This document shows positions 34,901-48,472 of a DNA stretch of 64,000 nucleotides, one piece after another. The stretch is taken from assembly GCA_022605955.1 (NCBI GenBank), contig JAKCOZ010000002.1, positions 69,606,783 through 69,670,782 of the forward strand, read 5' to 3'. Positions within the stretch are counted from its first letter, which is position 1. Every line of letters starts with the position of its first letter. This DNA comes from Rallus limicola. Lineage: Eukaryota > Chordata > Aves > Gruiformes > Rallidae. Position numbers and translations under genes: made by a program. Below the pieces are notes generated by a model, which was not told the DNA's origin, did not search any database, and saw only the letters and a list, made by a program, of their open reading frames with translations.

Positions 34901-37900
34901 TCCCCCATTCCTGTCTGATCTGATGAAAGAAACATACAGATAACCTTGGGAGGTCTCCGGCCTTGGATTCCTCATCATGCATAGCGTTTTGTAGTTAAGC
35001 TCTAGTCAAACAATGACTGTCATACAGTGCAGATCTGCGCATTAGTGTGACATGGCTAATGCATTTAAATATTTATATTCTGTATTGGATTTTGATCTAT
35101 GAAAAGAAGGAATAGTCCAGGATACTAGCTGAAACAGTGGTGTAAATTAAATACATCTCTATCAGCAAAAGTTATTTGGATTTCAAATTGTTTCTTTTCT
35201 AGACTATGAAACCTTTTAATTCATCACAACAACTACACCCAAAATAGCAATGTTCCCTTTATGTTTTCATTTTCAGGGATGGTTCACTCTTAAGTACAAG
35301 TTCTGAAAATTAAGGTAGTGGTAATAGTGGTGAAATGTACCACTAATAGGATCAATACAAATTGCTTGAGTTTTATAAATACTAAGCCTGTATCAGACTT
35401 ACATGATCACATCTAATTTTGATAGCTTTTATAGCAAAGACCAGATGCCGGACTTTATACAGTATTTTACATGGCATGTCACAATCCACTGGCTTTATCT
35501 ACCAGACCACAGCAAAAGGAGATAATGTATGGCAACTGCTTGCTAGGTTTCCAAGTTTCCTCTCTTTTTGATACTATTCGTAGACTTTTAGTTCTACACA
35601 CTTTATTTTGAGTTCCACTGTACTTGAATATATAATCTGGGCTGTATTAATTTCCCAAGGAAATTCAAACTCATATATTTTCACTGATAAAAATAATTAT
35701 TTGAATAGATGTCTTTAGGAAGTTTGTATTTCAATATTAATTTAATATATTTGTATTACTATTATTTAGTAATTTCAATTATTTTTAATTTGCTATTTTA
35801 TGCAATAGGGAAATAACTTTTGAGGTAGAACTTCCAGAATTATAACCCATGATTCTAGCTACCATTATTATTTTACTATTCTAAAAACAGTTGTTTTCAC
35901 CTGTCAGAAATTAATCATATTCCCTTCATTCTGATATCTGAGTGTGGTTTCTAACATCTCTTGAAAGCTTGAGAACTGCCCTTCTGCATCTTCCACCCTC
36001 CCTCCCCCTTTTTCTGGTATAAATCTGATCTAAAATAACTAATGAGGTTTATCCAAAAAGTATGTCCCAGTTACATTTCTTCACTGAACTTTCTGTGCAC
36101 ATTTTGTCTGTGAATCATGAGCTGTATAGTATAGGAGGTTGCTAGTAGAATGCTTTTAAGAAAATGTTTGCCCTCTAAGTTGTAGCATTATTAACATTAT
36201 CCAACAAAGAAGCATAAATTCCTGGAATTCAAAGGAAAAAAAAAACCCAACTTCCATCTAAATCTCCACTCAATAACTGTGGGGTTTAGTGGAGGATAGG
36301 TTTGAAAATTTTTTAAAATACCTAACAACCAAAGAAATTCATCACTATACAGCAATGAAAAATAACATTAACCCTTATTTTTTGCATTTAGGATCTGAGC
36401 AAAGCATTTTATTTCAGGCTGAGATTACTTTTTTACTTCAGCGTGGATATTTATCCTTACTCTACAAATAATTAAGAATGTATCTGATGTTTTAGTGGAT
36501 CATGAGAGGAGGAGGGGGTCAGCACCATCAGCAACAATCCTAGAGCACACTTCACCTGAGGAAAACGTGGTAAGACACTCTTACTAGTGTAACCTACGAG
36601 AGAATTAATATATTTAATGTAAAACTTCCCATAGTGAATTTAGAAAATGTAATCAATGTTTTCTAGGTCTTTCCAATCTCCATTATAACATGAAAACGGG
36701 CATTTCAGTACTATCATAACATCATTTTCACAATAGGCTTAGAATACTCACATCCACTACCTTTTTGTCAAAGATAGCTTCACACTAGATTAATCTTCAA
36801 GGATTTGTGCATGCTTCTTTATCTCAATAACAATAAAGTCTTGGACTGTCATTGCTTTGTTGCAAGTAAAACTGTGAAGTTAAAAATCAGTAAGCTCCCT
36901 GATACAGTTTGTCTATACTTGGAACGATAGAGATTGGTTTTCTTTCTTGTAAGACTGTATCAGTCAACACTGCCATTCAGGAAGGAAAGAACACGGCATT
37001 GTATGAAGGTTATTAGACTAGAACCCAAGCAAGTTTTCTGGCATTTCCCACACCTCTTAAAATAATCATCATTATTAATTTCAAAGAACATACAAAATAA
37101 GAGGTTTGGTTCATCCAAACAGATTTCTACTTAATTGTATGAAAGTTCATTGTATTCTTTCATGAAAAGATCTTCTAATGAATGCTTCATTGCTCATCAC
37201 AGCACATCCATACACTGCTGGTTAGGAAAAAATTGGGTTTTTTGATAGTTCATTGCTGAACTCTTTTCCACCAACCTGACCTCTAGAAAGTTTTAGAAAG
37301 AAAATATAGGAATGTCCAACTATATATGTGAGTCCATGACCTGAGTTACTGAATACCAGAATTCACTGCAGTTGTGTGAGCACTCTACAAGAAGGCATAA
37401 AAAGTTTTTAATCTTTGTGGCTTCGTAACTGTAAGTATATTGATGGCAAGGATTTGGAAGAGGAAGAATTCTTACAAATGAGTCACAGATTTTAAGATAC
37501 TATAAATTATGTCTTGCAGGGTACCTATTTTTTTTCCTGATATGTCATTGTTAAGTCCCATTTAGCTGATAGCTAAAAAATATTCTTGGTGAGAGGCGGG
37601 TTTCAACTCAGTAGTCAAATGAAAATATGTGATCTAGCCACAGAGACAAGATATATTATGTGACAAACTTGCAGGCTGTGTGATCAGCCTGTTACTAAAA
37701 GGGGAAGAAGATGATGCCTGCACTCTGTTTCAATGATCTTAGAAATTTTGGGGCAAGTAATAGACATCTAAATACAAACAGACTTCTCAGTTATTTGCTA
37801 TTAAATAAACCCCTTTCTGAAGGGCCATATATGATCATAGACACACAGACTAGATTCAGCTTTCTGCTATTGATAAAACTAAGGAATGGACTGGCAAGAG

Positions 37901-40411
37901 TAGGGAGCAGGATCTATGCAATGGTGTATTAAGGTGAGTTCACATTGACGAATCACATTCAGCTAATGTCAGTAATTTAGCACCTCTGAGATCATTTTAT
38001 TGATTCCATGAATAGAACCTGATCAACTTCCATCTCATTATAGTAACAGAATAGTATTGACCAAATACTGCCATGTCTAGTTTGAAATACGTTGGCTGAT
38101 ACAGGTGGATTTCTGGGATTCCCAGAACGTGGAATAGGACTGCAGCATAATTCTGTCCTTGTGAAACAGCTTCAAGTGTGTATCATAAGATATAAATCTA
38201 CTAAAAGACTGACAGACTCTTTAGGAAAAATAAAGAAAAAATAAAAAGGTGTTGCAAACAAAAATTGACTGACAATGATTTGAGACAACAACTTAGAAGT
38301 ATGGTTTTCAGACTTCTCATTGGGCAAATAATAGTAAACCTAAATGTTCCAAGAACTTTCATACCAGGAAGTGCAAGAACATGTCCATGATCAAGAAGCT
38401 GTGGGAGCAAAAGTATATGAGGCAACTTCACTTCCACATTCAGACTGCATGATTCAGTACTATGAGATTTTGTCTCAGCAAGGAGTTGTATGGCAGCAAA
38501 TCCTGATCTAAGTTATTTTGATACATACTGATATTTGTTGCCTTTGATATTGAAATGTTTCAGAGACTGCTTTTATGATAGACTTCTCTAGTCAATTTGT
38601 ATTGAGTTATTTTGCATCAATCCATGAAATCCTTGCAGTTTCACAGAACTAATAGGTTTTGCCACATTTTCAAGATAGCATGTCCCAGCTTAACCATTCC
38701 CTTGCTGAGAGGTAATTCTCAAACTTCCCAGATTGAGACTTCCTGACTCAGACAAATTTGTCCATGGTTATCAAGCCTTTAAGTTACAGAATTTTTCTCT
38801 AGTATAATCGAAGTATGGGGAAAGTCCAGACCATTTTTTATACCTACATTAAATTCCTTCGTGAAAACCTCAGGCACAAATATATATCAGGTCCTTGTCA
38901 CTAAATTCCTTCCATTTCTTTTTTTCTTTTTTTTTTTACTAAATGGAAGGCTGAAAAGAAGCTAAATTAAGATCCAGTTGGGAAGTGAACAAGTAAACTG
39001 TTACTTAAAAGCTCTTGATTATATTTCTTTCAGCGTTAGTTTCTCTATTCCGACAGACATAGTACACAATCACATACAAAGAACCTAGATGACCAAACTG
39101 AGCAATATGAGGCAGACATACTGACATTAGCAAATGCATTAGCATAGCAGTTTTACTGTACATCTTCAATGCTGATCAGCAGAATCAAGAACCAATTTAG
39201 AGTTAAATGTAACAGAAGGAGATAGGAATGTTAATGAAAACTGCATGGGGTTTTTTTATAGTCCTTTACACTCTTCTTCAGTAATCACTGTGAGAGGTTT
39301 CTTGGATTTTTTAAATATATGTTAACATGATCCAGGAAAAGTATTCAGGACACAAAACTATATTATAATTTATTATATTATTTAAATTATAATATACTTT
39401 ATTTTATTATTTAAAACTACTGGAGTAAGTGCCAAGACTTCTGGTTTTTTGCTTATTTAAAAAAAAAAAAAAACTATTTTAAAATTATTATTATCTTTCT
39501 TTCCTTCCCTTCTGTATTCATATATAATTTTAAGTTTAGCAAATATGTATACAAACAATTTCCATAATCACACCAAGTACAGAAAACACTCACACATGTA
39601 TACCCTAAGATATCTATTTTTTAATGAGTATCAGAACACAGAGTTTCTAAGCATTTAATTTCAGGGGCTGGAGAAAAAGAAAGGATAAATTAAAGTAAGA
39701 GTAAAAAAATCCACAATGTTCATAAATTTGCTTTAGCTACATGTCTGAATTACATTTCACTACTTAAGCAATGGAATTTCAAAGCTATCACAATTAAGAA
39801 CTAACAGGGAACTGTAAAGGTACCAGATATCAAAAAAACCCACTAATACTTGTAACATCGACTTAACTGCTACTGAATTTAAATGCCATCCCTTTGAAAA
39901 CAGTGTTAATCAGAGGAATATCAAATTAATTCATGTTGATTTGTGTTAGTACTAATAACATCAGGAAAATTAATCCTAAAGTATTCTCATCACACACACA
40001 CAAGTTTATAAAATTATTCTGGAAAACACTTAGCCTGTAGATAAGACTCAAACAGAGAGATGATTTAAGAAATACAAGGGAAGATTTAACAGAAGTAATG
40101 TTTATCTGACCTGTGCTATATGCTTGGATGCCAGCAGTGTGGCAGGGAGAAAACACAGAGAGCAGCACTGAGCTTAAGTATTTGGGATTCAAATCCTACC
40201 TACTGAGTCATGCTTTGTATTTTCTTACTTTGTACTGTCTGATTTGAAGAGACAGTGTTATATTCTTTAAGCATCACCATAGTTGCCTTTCTTGATCTTC
40301 ATTTTCATATATGGAAGGAAAAAAAGATTGAACTTTTGATTTGAAGTAAAACAGCCTTAATGTAACTGACTAAAGCACGAGTATAGTGTTTTAGTTTCTC
40401 TGTTCCTCTGT
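31933..40411. other. Long unique A+T-rich stretch
   Basis: Over 8 kb with no recognisable exon, RNA or transposon. The largest frame is 105 codons (33204-33521, plus) and matches nothing I know. Low-complexity pieces include an A/C tract near 32218-32250, a G8 run at 33068-33075, a G/T-rich tract at about 33780-33830, a TAAA microsatellite at about 34559-34576 and the AT-rich inverted repeat at 39359-39396. Very old repeats may be present below what can be seen by eye. Confidence 0.55.
39359..39396. repeat. AT-only inverted repeat, 14-base arms
   Basis: Arms at 39359-39372 and 39383-39396 are perfect reverse complements (tatattataattta) around a 10-base loop. The composition is pure A and T, so chance formation is more likely than for the mixed-sequence palindromes. 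Confidence 0.85.
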
Positions 40412-40650
40412 ATCACAGAATCACAGAATTAATTATAGGGGTTGGAAGGGAACCCCAGAGATCATCTAATCCAACCCCCCTGCCAAAGCAGGTCCCTAGA
40501 ACATATTGCAGAGATAGGCATCCATATGGGTCTTGAATATCTCCAGAGGATACTGCACAGTTCCCCTGGGCACCCCGTCCCAGTGCTCTGCCACCCTCAC
40601 CTGAAGAAGTTCTTCTGCATAATGGTGGGGAACTTCCTGTGTTTTGCTAT
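40412..40650 (-). mobile_element. CR1 3' end fragment of a different subfamily
   Basis: The minus strand carries a degenerate octamer tail (tatcacagaatcacagaatt), 'ggaaccccagagatcatcta', 'gtcttgaatatctccagag', 'cccgtcccagtgctctgcc' and 'gaacttcctgtgttt'. The block order fits a CR1 3' untranslated region of a subfamily other than copies A-C. The 119-codon plus-strand frame at 40442-40801 merely reads through it. Confidence 0.85.
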
Positions 40651-43600
40651 CCTCTTAGTAAAGCATGCAAAGCATTGTTTAGGAAAAAAACGTGGTTTAG
40701 ATTTTAGATCGAATGGAACAAATCTATTTCTAAACTTAGTTATTTGCTCGGTGATCTTTTCCATATCCCTGTTACTTTTCTGCAGCAATTCTTCATTCTA
40801 ATCTAAGATTTACATGCAAAAATCTGAGAAAACACAATTTGTTAAATCTTTGCTTAAAATCCTTCAAATATTTTCATAGCCCAAATTCCTTTCCCTGCCT
40901 CTATTGCTGTGATATTTTACAGGAACATAAAACAGAATTATCATCAAGATCAGTAAAAGTTAACTTTCAATTTCCCTTCTAAAATATTCTGACTTTGTTT
41001 CAAAAATCCAATACTTTGAGTATTTAAACAATTTCTGGAAATGGAAGGAAAATTCGCAGCTTTAAAAGCTTAATTAAATGTGATGCCTTTGCATTTAAGA
41101 ACAATGACCTTAGCTCTTTTAATCAGTCCTTCCTTTTGCCACAATTCATGGATATATCTACCTATCACGTGAAGATTTTATGGGGAGATAGATTATCAGC
41201 CTCTTTTGACTTTGTTAGCCCATTTATTTTGTCCACTATTCATTTTGCTACTAATATCTCACCTGTATCAGGAATATAATTCAAGATCCCAATTTTTCAT
41301 CAGTTCAGCATTGTTTTACTATAGGGATTTAAAAAAACATAATCTGACAGCTAGAAGCTCTAAATTATGAAAATGCAATTGCCATGGTAAGAAGTAGCTC
41401 TCTGCAAACTATTCTTTTGGTTGGAAATCCATCCTATGTCACATTTCTAAAAGTCTTAATAGATCACCTCACTCTCACACAACAGAGTTCAAAGCAAAGG
41501 AATTCTTCCTGCAGCGATGAAAGTCTCAGAAATGTACAGGTCATACAGAAGTATTTGAAAAGAACTGGCCATACTTTTCCTTATTCTCTTGTGTCCACCT
41601 ATTTTAATAACATCACCACAAATATCAAGAATTAAAAAATTAATTTAAAAAAAAATCAGTCCGGTAAGCATCCTAATTCTTTTGAAACTTTTGGAGGACA
41701 TTTTTCTATTACCTTCCTCTCCTTAGCCATTACCTGAAGCAATTTCAAGTTACCTTGAAAGTATGGTCCTTTTAAAGATAATATCCAGGGGCTTAAAATT
41801 TTTGTTCACTTATTTAGAATACCATATCTGACTGTAGAGTCTAAATAAATGTCATGAAGAATGAAAAAGTAATTTTGTGTGAATTCTTCCAGTGTAATCT
41901 TATCCTTGCTGACTACATTAAGTATATCATTCTAGGACTTATATGATTCTATGGCATCCATTTTCATAACAAAGATAATACTAGTTAAAAATAATTCCAG
42001 CATGCAGCACATTTCCAATCCACAATACTAAAATGACTAATATGAAAGTCTTGCACCAAATTAAATTTATTTCCAGCTCCATATGTAATAAACTACCAGA
42101 AAACAGGATGTGTAAATTCTCTACATGAGAAAACAACTGAATGTTATACAGGTGGTGTGAATAAGCCTAAAGAGAAACCTGACTTTTGGAAACCTTTTCT
42201 ATTCAACATTGGAAAATAGAGATCCACAAGCAACAACCAAATTTGTTACAGGTGAAATACAGGTCAATTTTGTGCAAACAGATACATAGCTTTTCCAGGT
42301 GTTCAGTGAAAACTATTGAGCTGCAACACATGAGCCACCAACATCAGATCAGGAATCTCTGGATATTGATCTTTAGTCATAAACTGGTAGCAATGCTGGT
42401 GGTGGGCCACACAGATCCACACTCTATGCTCTATGTCAGAAAGCATTAAAAAGATTCTCTAGCACACCCCAGGTGAGTTTTCTGGTAGCTGCTCTAATGG
42501 GCACTTAGAATTATTTGATTATATCTAGTCTGGAAATTCAGAATTTACAAATTCAAACCTCAGTATAATTAAATGTTTCAAATGTATGCATTTCTTCAAT
42601 GCATAGTGTCTTTTCAACAGCCACATGAATTTAAAAAATCTTGATGAATTCTGGATAATGAAGAAAACTAATATTCTAAGAAGTTCTTGTTCAGTATTTT
42701 TCAATCAGCTGAATAACACCAATGTTACCTTGAAATATTTTGTAGAATTTCTGCTTGAAGCAACACTGTAATGTATATTCTCCCTTAAGAATATGGAACA
42801 GTCAGCATTTAAAGATAATTTCTAAGTAACTGATACAATTGCATGACTTTAATGTCCATAACCATCTAATTTAAGATACATTTCTTTTGTAATGATACAG
42901 CAAAACTTCCTGCTACATCAATATTTAGTGGAGTGCAAGTGTGCATAGAGACTGAAATATTTATATATCTTCTATTCATTTCTGTAAAATACCATAGAAC
43001 CTAGTTTGTGTTATAGCATGTTTATGATGTTATCTTGCTGGATTTGTTCAGTTCAAAGGCTAATTATAAAAGCTAACACAAAATGGTTGGTAGCTGTATG
43101 TTCCTTTAGTAGCCACATGAATCTCTGTAGGGTGATACTAGAAATTGATTGATGTATTCAAGATTTGTTTAGGCTCAGTCATTCAAGAAATTATTTTTTT
43201 CTGATCATTTTTTCCCCTCTGGTCTGAGTACAAAATGGTGTGAATCTACCTGAAATCCAGACCAAATCTTTTCCTGCAATTTCTTTTTAATATCTCTTAG
43301 GTGCTTGATGTAGTGATTGCAACAGCCACTAATACAGTCTCCCATATAAAAACACATGTATACAAACATTGGGTTTTTTCATTATTTTAACAAACGTGGC
43401 TCACCAAGAGTAATGAGGTGAACTGCATTGGCATTGCAAGGACAGCATTGTATTACTGCAGTTTAACTAAGAATCGAAACCTCAGAGTTGATAAGAACCA
43501 TCTGTTTCACATTAAAGCAACTGTAACAGTATGAACATTTTCTTATTGCTCATAGACTTACTGCACATTCTCCACTTAATTCCTTGATTGGTAATTTGGA

Positions 43601-44413
43601 TGACAATAACATACACAACTACAGCTAAACCACTGTTTTATACCATGCAATGCCCATTTAACCTATTTATACTGATGTCATCTGAGTAACTATCATACGA
43701 CTTCTATAATAGGTTAAATGTTGTTTTCTTGTGGTAGATCACACTCTGTCTTTCTGATTAGGATGATCAGAATTTGCTGCACGATTGACTTGGCAATAAA
43801 ATAGTACTGCAATTTAACGAGTTTTCACTTTTGGGATTAGCAACAAAAAAAATCTTGTAAGGAAGATAAAAGGTTTTTATTTAGGGCAGGATTCAATACC
43901 TCCAGATATGGTTAGTCTGTAAGTATCCTGTTTTTTACCTTTGCGTTTGCATAAGAATTGTGTGCCAGTGGAGCATTTGCCAAAGTAAAGAAGGGACAGG
44001 ATGTCTTTTATATATTTCTATAACAGTGAGAAAGAATCAAGCCTGGAAATACAATTAATTTTTAGCTTTTACTTTTTTATGTATACTTTTACAGAGTCAT
44101 GTTTTTTCTGTTCACAATACCAGCTGGAAAGGCTACTTCATTTTCCAATTCTAGGTGGGTAAAAACCCTATGTACTAGAATGTTAATGATATAATAAGTT
44201 AGGATATGTTTAACATTCATATTCAATAATTGTAGTTTATAATTTTTAGGGTTTTATACAATAAAGTTTCAATCTCTCTGATTTTTTTTTATTTAGATTT
44301 TATTTATTTACTTTTTTGGGTTATGATTAATTAAATCAGTCAATGATATTGTCCACAACTCACTGACAAAGACTGTGGTCATTTCTCTTTTCCAGATTGA
44401 CCTCTGACCCAAA
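40651..44413. other. Unique A+T-rich DNA
   Basis: No gene, RNA or transposon recognised. Frames are at most 87 codons and unconvincing. Confidence 0.6.
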
Positions 44414-45235
44414 TTATAGAATAACGGAATAGTTTGGGTTGGAAGGAACTACAAAGCCCATCTAGTTCCAACTCCGCTGTCATGGTCAGGGACACCGTCC
44501 ATTAGACCAGGCTGCCCAAAGCCCCATCCAACCTGGCCTTGAACACTGCCAGGGAGGGGGGCAGCCAGTTTCTCTGGGCACCCTGTGCCAGGGCATCACC
44601 ACCTACAGAGACAAGAATTTTTTCCTAATATCTTGTCTAAATCTACCCTCCTTCTGTTTAATCCCATTAACCCTTGTCCTGTCATTAAATGCCCTTGTAA
44701 ATACTCCCTCTCCTGTAGGCCCCTTTAGGTACTGGAGGGCAGCACAAGGTGAAACAAGCCCACCTCTCTCAGCCTGTCTACAAAGGAGAGGTACACCAGC
44801 CATCTGATCATTCCTGTGGACCTCTTCTGGACTCATCCCAACAATTTAACTGGGGACCCCCAGAGCCGGACACTGTACTCCAAATGGGATCTCACAAGAA
44901 CAGAGGAGCAAAATCACATCCCTTGACCTGCTTGGTCATGCTGGTTTTGATGCAGCCCAGAACATACTTGAATTTCTGAGCTGCAGCATACATTCCTGGG
45001 GTCCCACCAGAGCAGAGTAGAGGGGCAGACTCACCTCCCTCAATCTGCTGGCCACTCTTCTGATGCAGCCCAGGATACAGTTAGCTTTCTGGGCTGCAAA
45101 TGCACATTGTTGGGTCATCTTGAGTTTTTCATCAATCGATATTACCAAGCCCTTCTCCCCAGGGTTGCTTTTAAACAATTGCTTAGGACTGTGCCAACCC
45201 ATGTGCTGGACCTTACCTAGATACTTGTGCTCTCA
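44414..45235 (-). mobile_element. Chimeric CR1: two CR1 pieces joined in tandem
   Basis: Minus-strand CR1 from its 3' tail near 44414 ('gtttgggttggaaggaact', 'ccaaagccccatccaacctgg') into the coding part, then at about 45001 it steps back roughly 110 bases in the element and continues 5'-ward to about 45235. The 'tgatgcagcccag' region therefore occurs twice (about 44950 and 45062), flanked by similar but not identical CR1 sequence. The second piece encodes GCIRRVASRLREVSLPLYSALVGP in the minus frame. The second piece has no CR1 3' tail of its own, so the join probably came from recombination between CR1 copies. Frames are broken. Confidence 0.85.
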
Positions 45236-47539
45236 GTGGCTTTGGGCAAGTTACCAAATAAAAGGTGTTCTTCTTTAAAGTTAGAAAATAATGAACTCAT
45301 TACTCTGAAAGCAGAGGAAAAGACTGTTCCACTATAATAACCTTTAGTGGCACAAAATATAATAGGAAGAATTATCTTAACATTTTAATAACCTTTAAAA
45401 TACTTATAATAAGCTTTAATAATAATTCCTGCTGGAAAATATACTAAGGACTAAAGCAATATAATTTTACCACTTTGAAATACAGTTGTTATCACAGAAA
45501 AAGAGGATATATGAGTTATACCAGAGTGGAGAAACCATTGGAGAAGTACAAGTCTGTGGAAACACAGGAACTCTGAAGTCTAGTGGGGATTTTGGGGGGT
45601 GATGAGGGAAGTTTCCAAAGATGCCTTTGTTCTCCTGCTTAACAGCTGCACTTGGTTCCCTCTCCTTGTATTCTCTGTTGTTCCTCTGACTGTTTCCCTC
45701 AAATATAGAGGAGAAAGAGGTAGGTCACTCATTCCAAGAAGGACAGAATCCAGGAGAGAAAAGGGAGGTAGGTTGTCCCTAAGATTGACTGGGAAATTTG
45801 ATCTCTCACAAAGACACCAACATTCAAGCACCCATTACACACCTCAGCATCGGGAGAAGTAGGGAAAGCAGGGTACACAGATTATTTGCTCTGATAATAA
45901 ATATACCATGCTGATTAACATGATGTTTTCCATAAGGGAAAGATTTATTGTTTAGAGCATTACTGGAGTCTATTCTGAATCTTTCTTTGACTTTCTTCCT
46001 CTCTTCCCTAGGGATGAAACCATTCTTCTATTTTCTCCCTCCCCAAAACTGTTCTAAATCATTCTATCATGGCTTACATTCTATTTTTGAGATGTTTCTA
46101 ATGAACAACACAAGACATGCACAAATGTAGGCTAGTCTAAAAATAATCTATGGCAGACACAGCTGCACTCACTGGGAATTAGAGTAGAGAAGCAGCATGC
46201 AGCAGCATGGCACGTCTCTCAGTCATGTAACCCTGACAGCATACACTTCATTAGGCAATGCTCTTTGAGCTTCAGTTATCCCTTCTCCCAGTCAATTCAC
46301 CTCTGTGTTACTACCTCATATACCCCATTCTATAAATATAATAATTGCTACATAATTAAACCACGAAGGCATACAGCTAATATGATACTTTACACAAAGT
46401 TTATGCTATAAGTTTCTGTAATTTGGCCCTTGAAATAAAAAATTCTTTCTCTAGCACAGTTACTGAATGTGCACTATCTTACCAGCTCACTGCATCTGTA
46501 GTTAGAGTTCTACATCACTACATTATGCTTAAAACAGGATTATTGCATGTTACAGTATTTTTGAAGTATCTTAAAATCTTAGCAGGTAATGACCAGTTTT
46601 TAAAATATGTTTGCAGTTTCATAGAAAACAAGTTTGGCTTATATCATCGAGATTTTGTGCTGCATGAGGAGTTAAGTTTAAGTGGTTTCTTTTAAAAGAA
46701 GAAAAGCTTTTTCTGAATTTGGTTTTATGATGGACCTTGTTAAAATATTAGCAATAAAGCAACAGAGTTAGTATCATATGGAAACAAACCTTTGTGTGAA
46801 ACAAAAATAATCTGCAAAGAAATAGTTACAGAAACAAGGCACAGACAGTTACTTAAATTGCCCACTTCAGAAGTCTTAGATAGGGCACTTAGAAGAACAC
46901 ATACCACATGAAACAACCTTGTACCGTAAAAGTGTTAGTCTCTCTATGATCTAGTCATATTAACATCCTGTATCTTTTAGGGAAAAACTCACATGAAAGT
47001 ACTATGAAAATAAGCGACCACAAAAATGTGGCTGTTCATCTGCTCTGTTTCTAGCAATTCATTTCAATCCACGTGCAAATGTTCCACAGACCACGCAGTT
47101 GTTCTCCCCAAACTGAGTTTAAATCTTAATACCAAGAGGCTTCCCTCAGTCTACTTTATTAATCTATTAATTACCAAGCAGCACAGAGACATTAATAATT
47201 AACATACTACTGTACTTCTCATTTATTTGTAATCTATTCCTCCAATCCCAGGTCCTGTGGAAGGGAAATTTAAATGTAACTCATTAAAATGTCAGAAGCT
47301 AACAGTAAGCACAATTTATTCCATTGCAAAGCAAACAGTGCTTTCTCTTATGAAAGATTTAAAAATTAATTTGTGGTATAATATTCTAAATATACTGTGT
47401 TAAACTCATTTGTAGCTGATATTTAATATTCTAACTAAAGAACAAAGAGGACAAAAGGTGATTTGTAGCAAATCACACCTGATCAAAGTAACTTTCTAGA
47501 ATCAAATTGCTGGTTCTGTAGATGGAAAGGAGACAAGAT
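45236..47539. other. Unique DNA
   Basis: No gene recognised. Two opposite frames of 83 and 87 codons overlap at 45580-45862 in slightly more G+C-rich DNA, and a 90-codon frame lies at 46423-46695. None has a known family or clear splice signals. Confidence 0.55.
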
Positions 47540-47690
47540 GATGTAATTTATCCTGATCTAGCAAAGCTTTTTAATACAGTTTCCCACTGTATCCTGGTAG
47601 CCAAACTAAGGATATGTGGACTGAATGAGTAAACCATAAAATCAGCAGAAAATTGGCCAAACCATCAGTACCAAAGGAACATTCAAGGGG
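47540..47690 (+). mobile_element. Old CR1 reverse-transcriptase fragment with dead catalytic residue
   Basis: A plus frame reads DLAKLFNTVSHCILVAKLR, matching the 'SKAFDTVSH' block of CR1 reverse transcriptase, but the catalytic aspartate position is Asn. It lies about 310 bases upstream of a CR1 3' fragment in the same orientation (48000-48472). It is probably part of the same element after a deletion and drift. Confidence 0.7.
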
Positions 47691-47999
47691 AAAACTTAAG
47701 AGGAGCAACAAAGCACTTTGATAAGCAGTGTCATATGATTAGGTAGCACATGACATGGTACCAAAATCAACCACCTCTAAACCTATTGCCTAGCAGGCAT
47801 TACACTGAAAATCTAAACATTCTATATTCATACAGAGAGAATGATGTGTCAGAGCCCACTAACAAATACTGCTCAAACAGAGGTGAGGAGGTTCTGTATT
47901 TGCTCTTTTCTTAGGTCTAGATTGTGCTAATATACTTCTGTGTTTGTGCAGGGAGACTATTAACTTGGACAGTATAATCAATCTTTCTACTTTACTAGT
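47691..47999. other. Gap between two CR1 pieces
   Basis: About 300 bases with no clear CR1 similarity, separating the KAFD-type block from the 3' part. It may be strongly decayed CR1 or inserted DNA. Confidence 0.5.
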
Positions 48000-48472
48000 T
48001 TAGATCTGTTGGAGAAAATCCAGAGGAGGGCTGCAAAGATGATCAGAGAGCTAGAGCACCTCTCCTATGAAGACAGGCTGACTTGGGCTTGTTCAATCTG
48101 GAGAAGAGGAGGTCTCTCTTCAGCAAGACCTAATTACAGCCTAACAATACTTAGAGGGATCACACAGGAAAGTGGGAGAGGGACTGTTTATCAGGGAGTA
48201 TGTAGTGATAGTACAAGAGGGAATGGCTTCAAGCCAAAATGAGTTTTGATTAGATGTTAGGAAGAATTTTTTACTATGAGGGTGGTGGGGCACTGGAACA
48301 GGTTTCCCAGAGAGGCTGTGGGAGCCCCTTCCCTAGCAATATTTAAGGCCAGGTTGGATGGGGCTCTGGGAAACCTGATCTAGTGGAGGGTATGCCTGCC
48401 TATGGCAGGGGGTAGGAATTATATGATTTTTTGTGGTCCCTTCCAATCCAAACCGTTCTAAAACTCTATCTA
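48000..48472 (+). mobile_element. CR1 3' fragment
   Basis: Plus-strand CR1. A 77-codon frame at 48009-48242 carries IQRRAAKMIRELEHLSYEDRL, then the frame is lost where consensus blocks are deleted (the [13 protein letters not shown] region is shortened). The 3' untranslated part runs to 'cccttccaatccaaaccgtt' and a decayed octamer tail. Inactive. Confidence 0.9.

Noticed and set aside
40442..40801. 119-codon plus-strand frame
   Set aside because: The first half is antisense CR1 3' untranslated sequence; the rest is chance.
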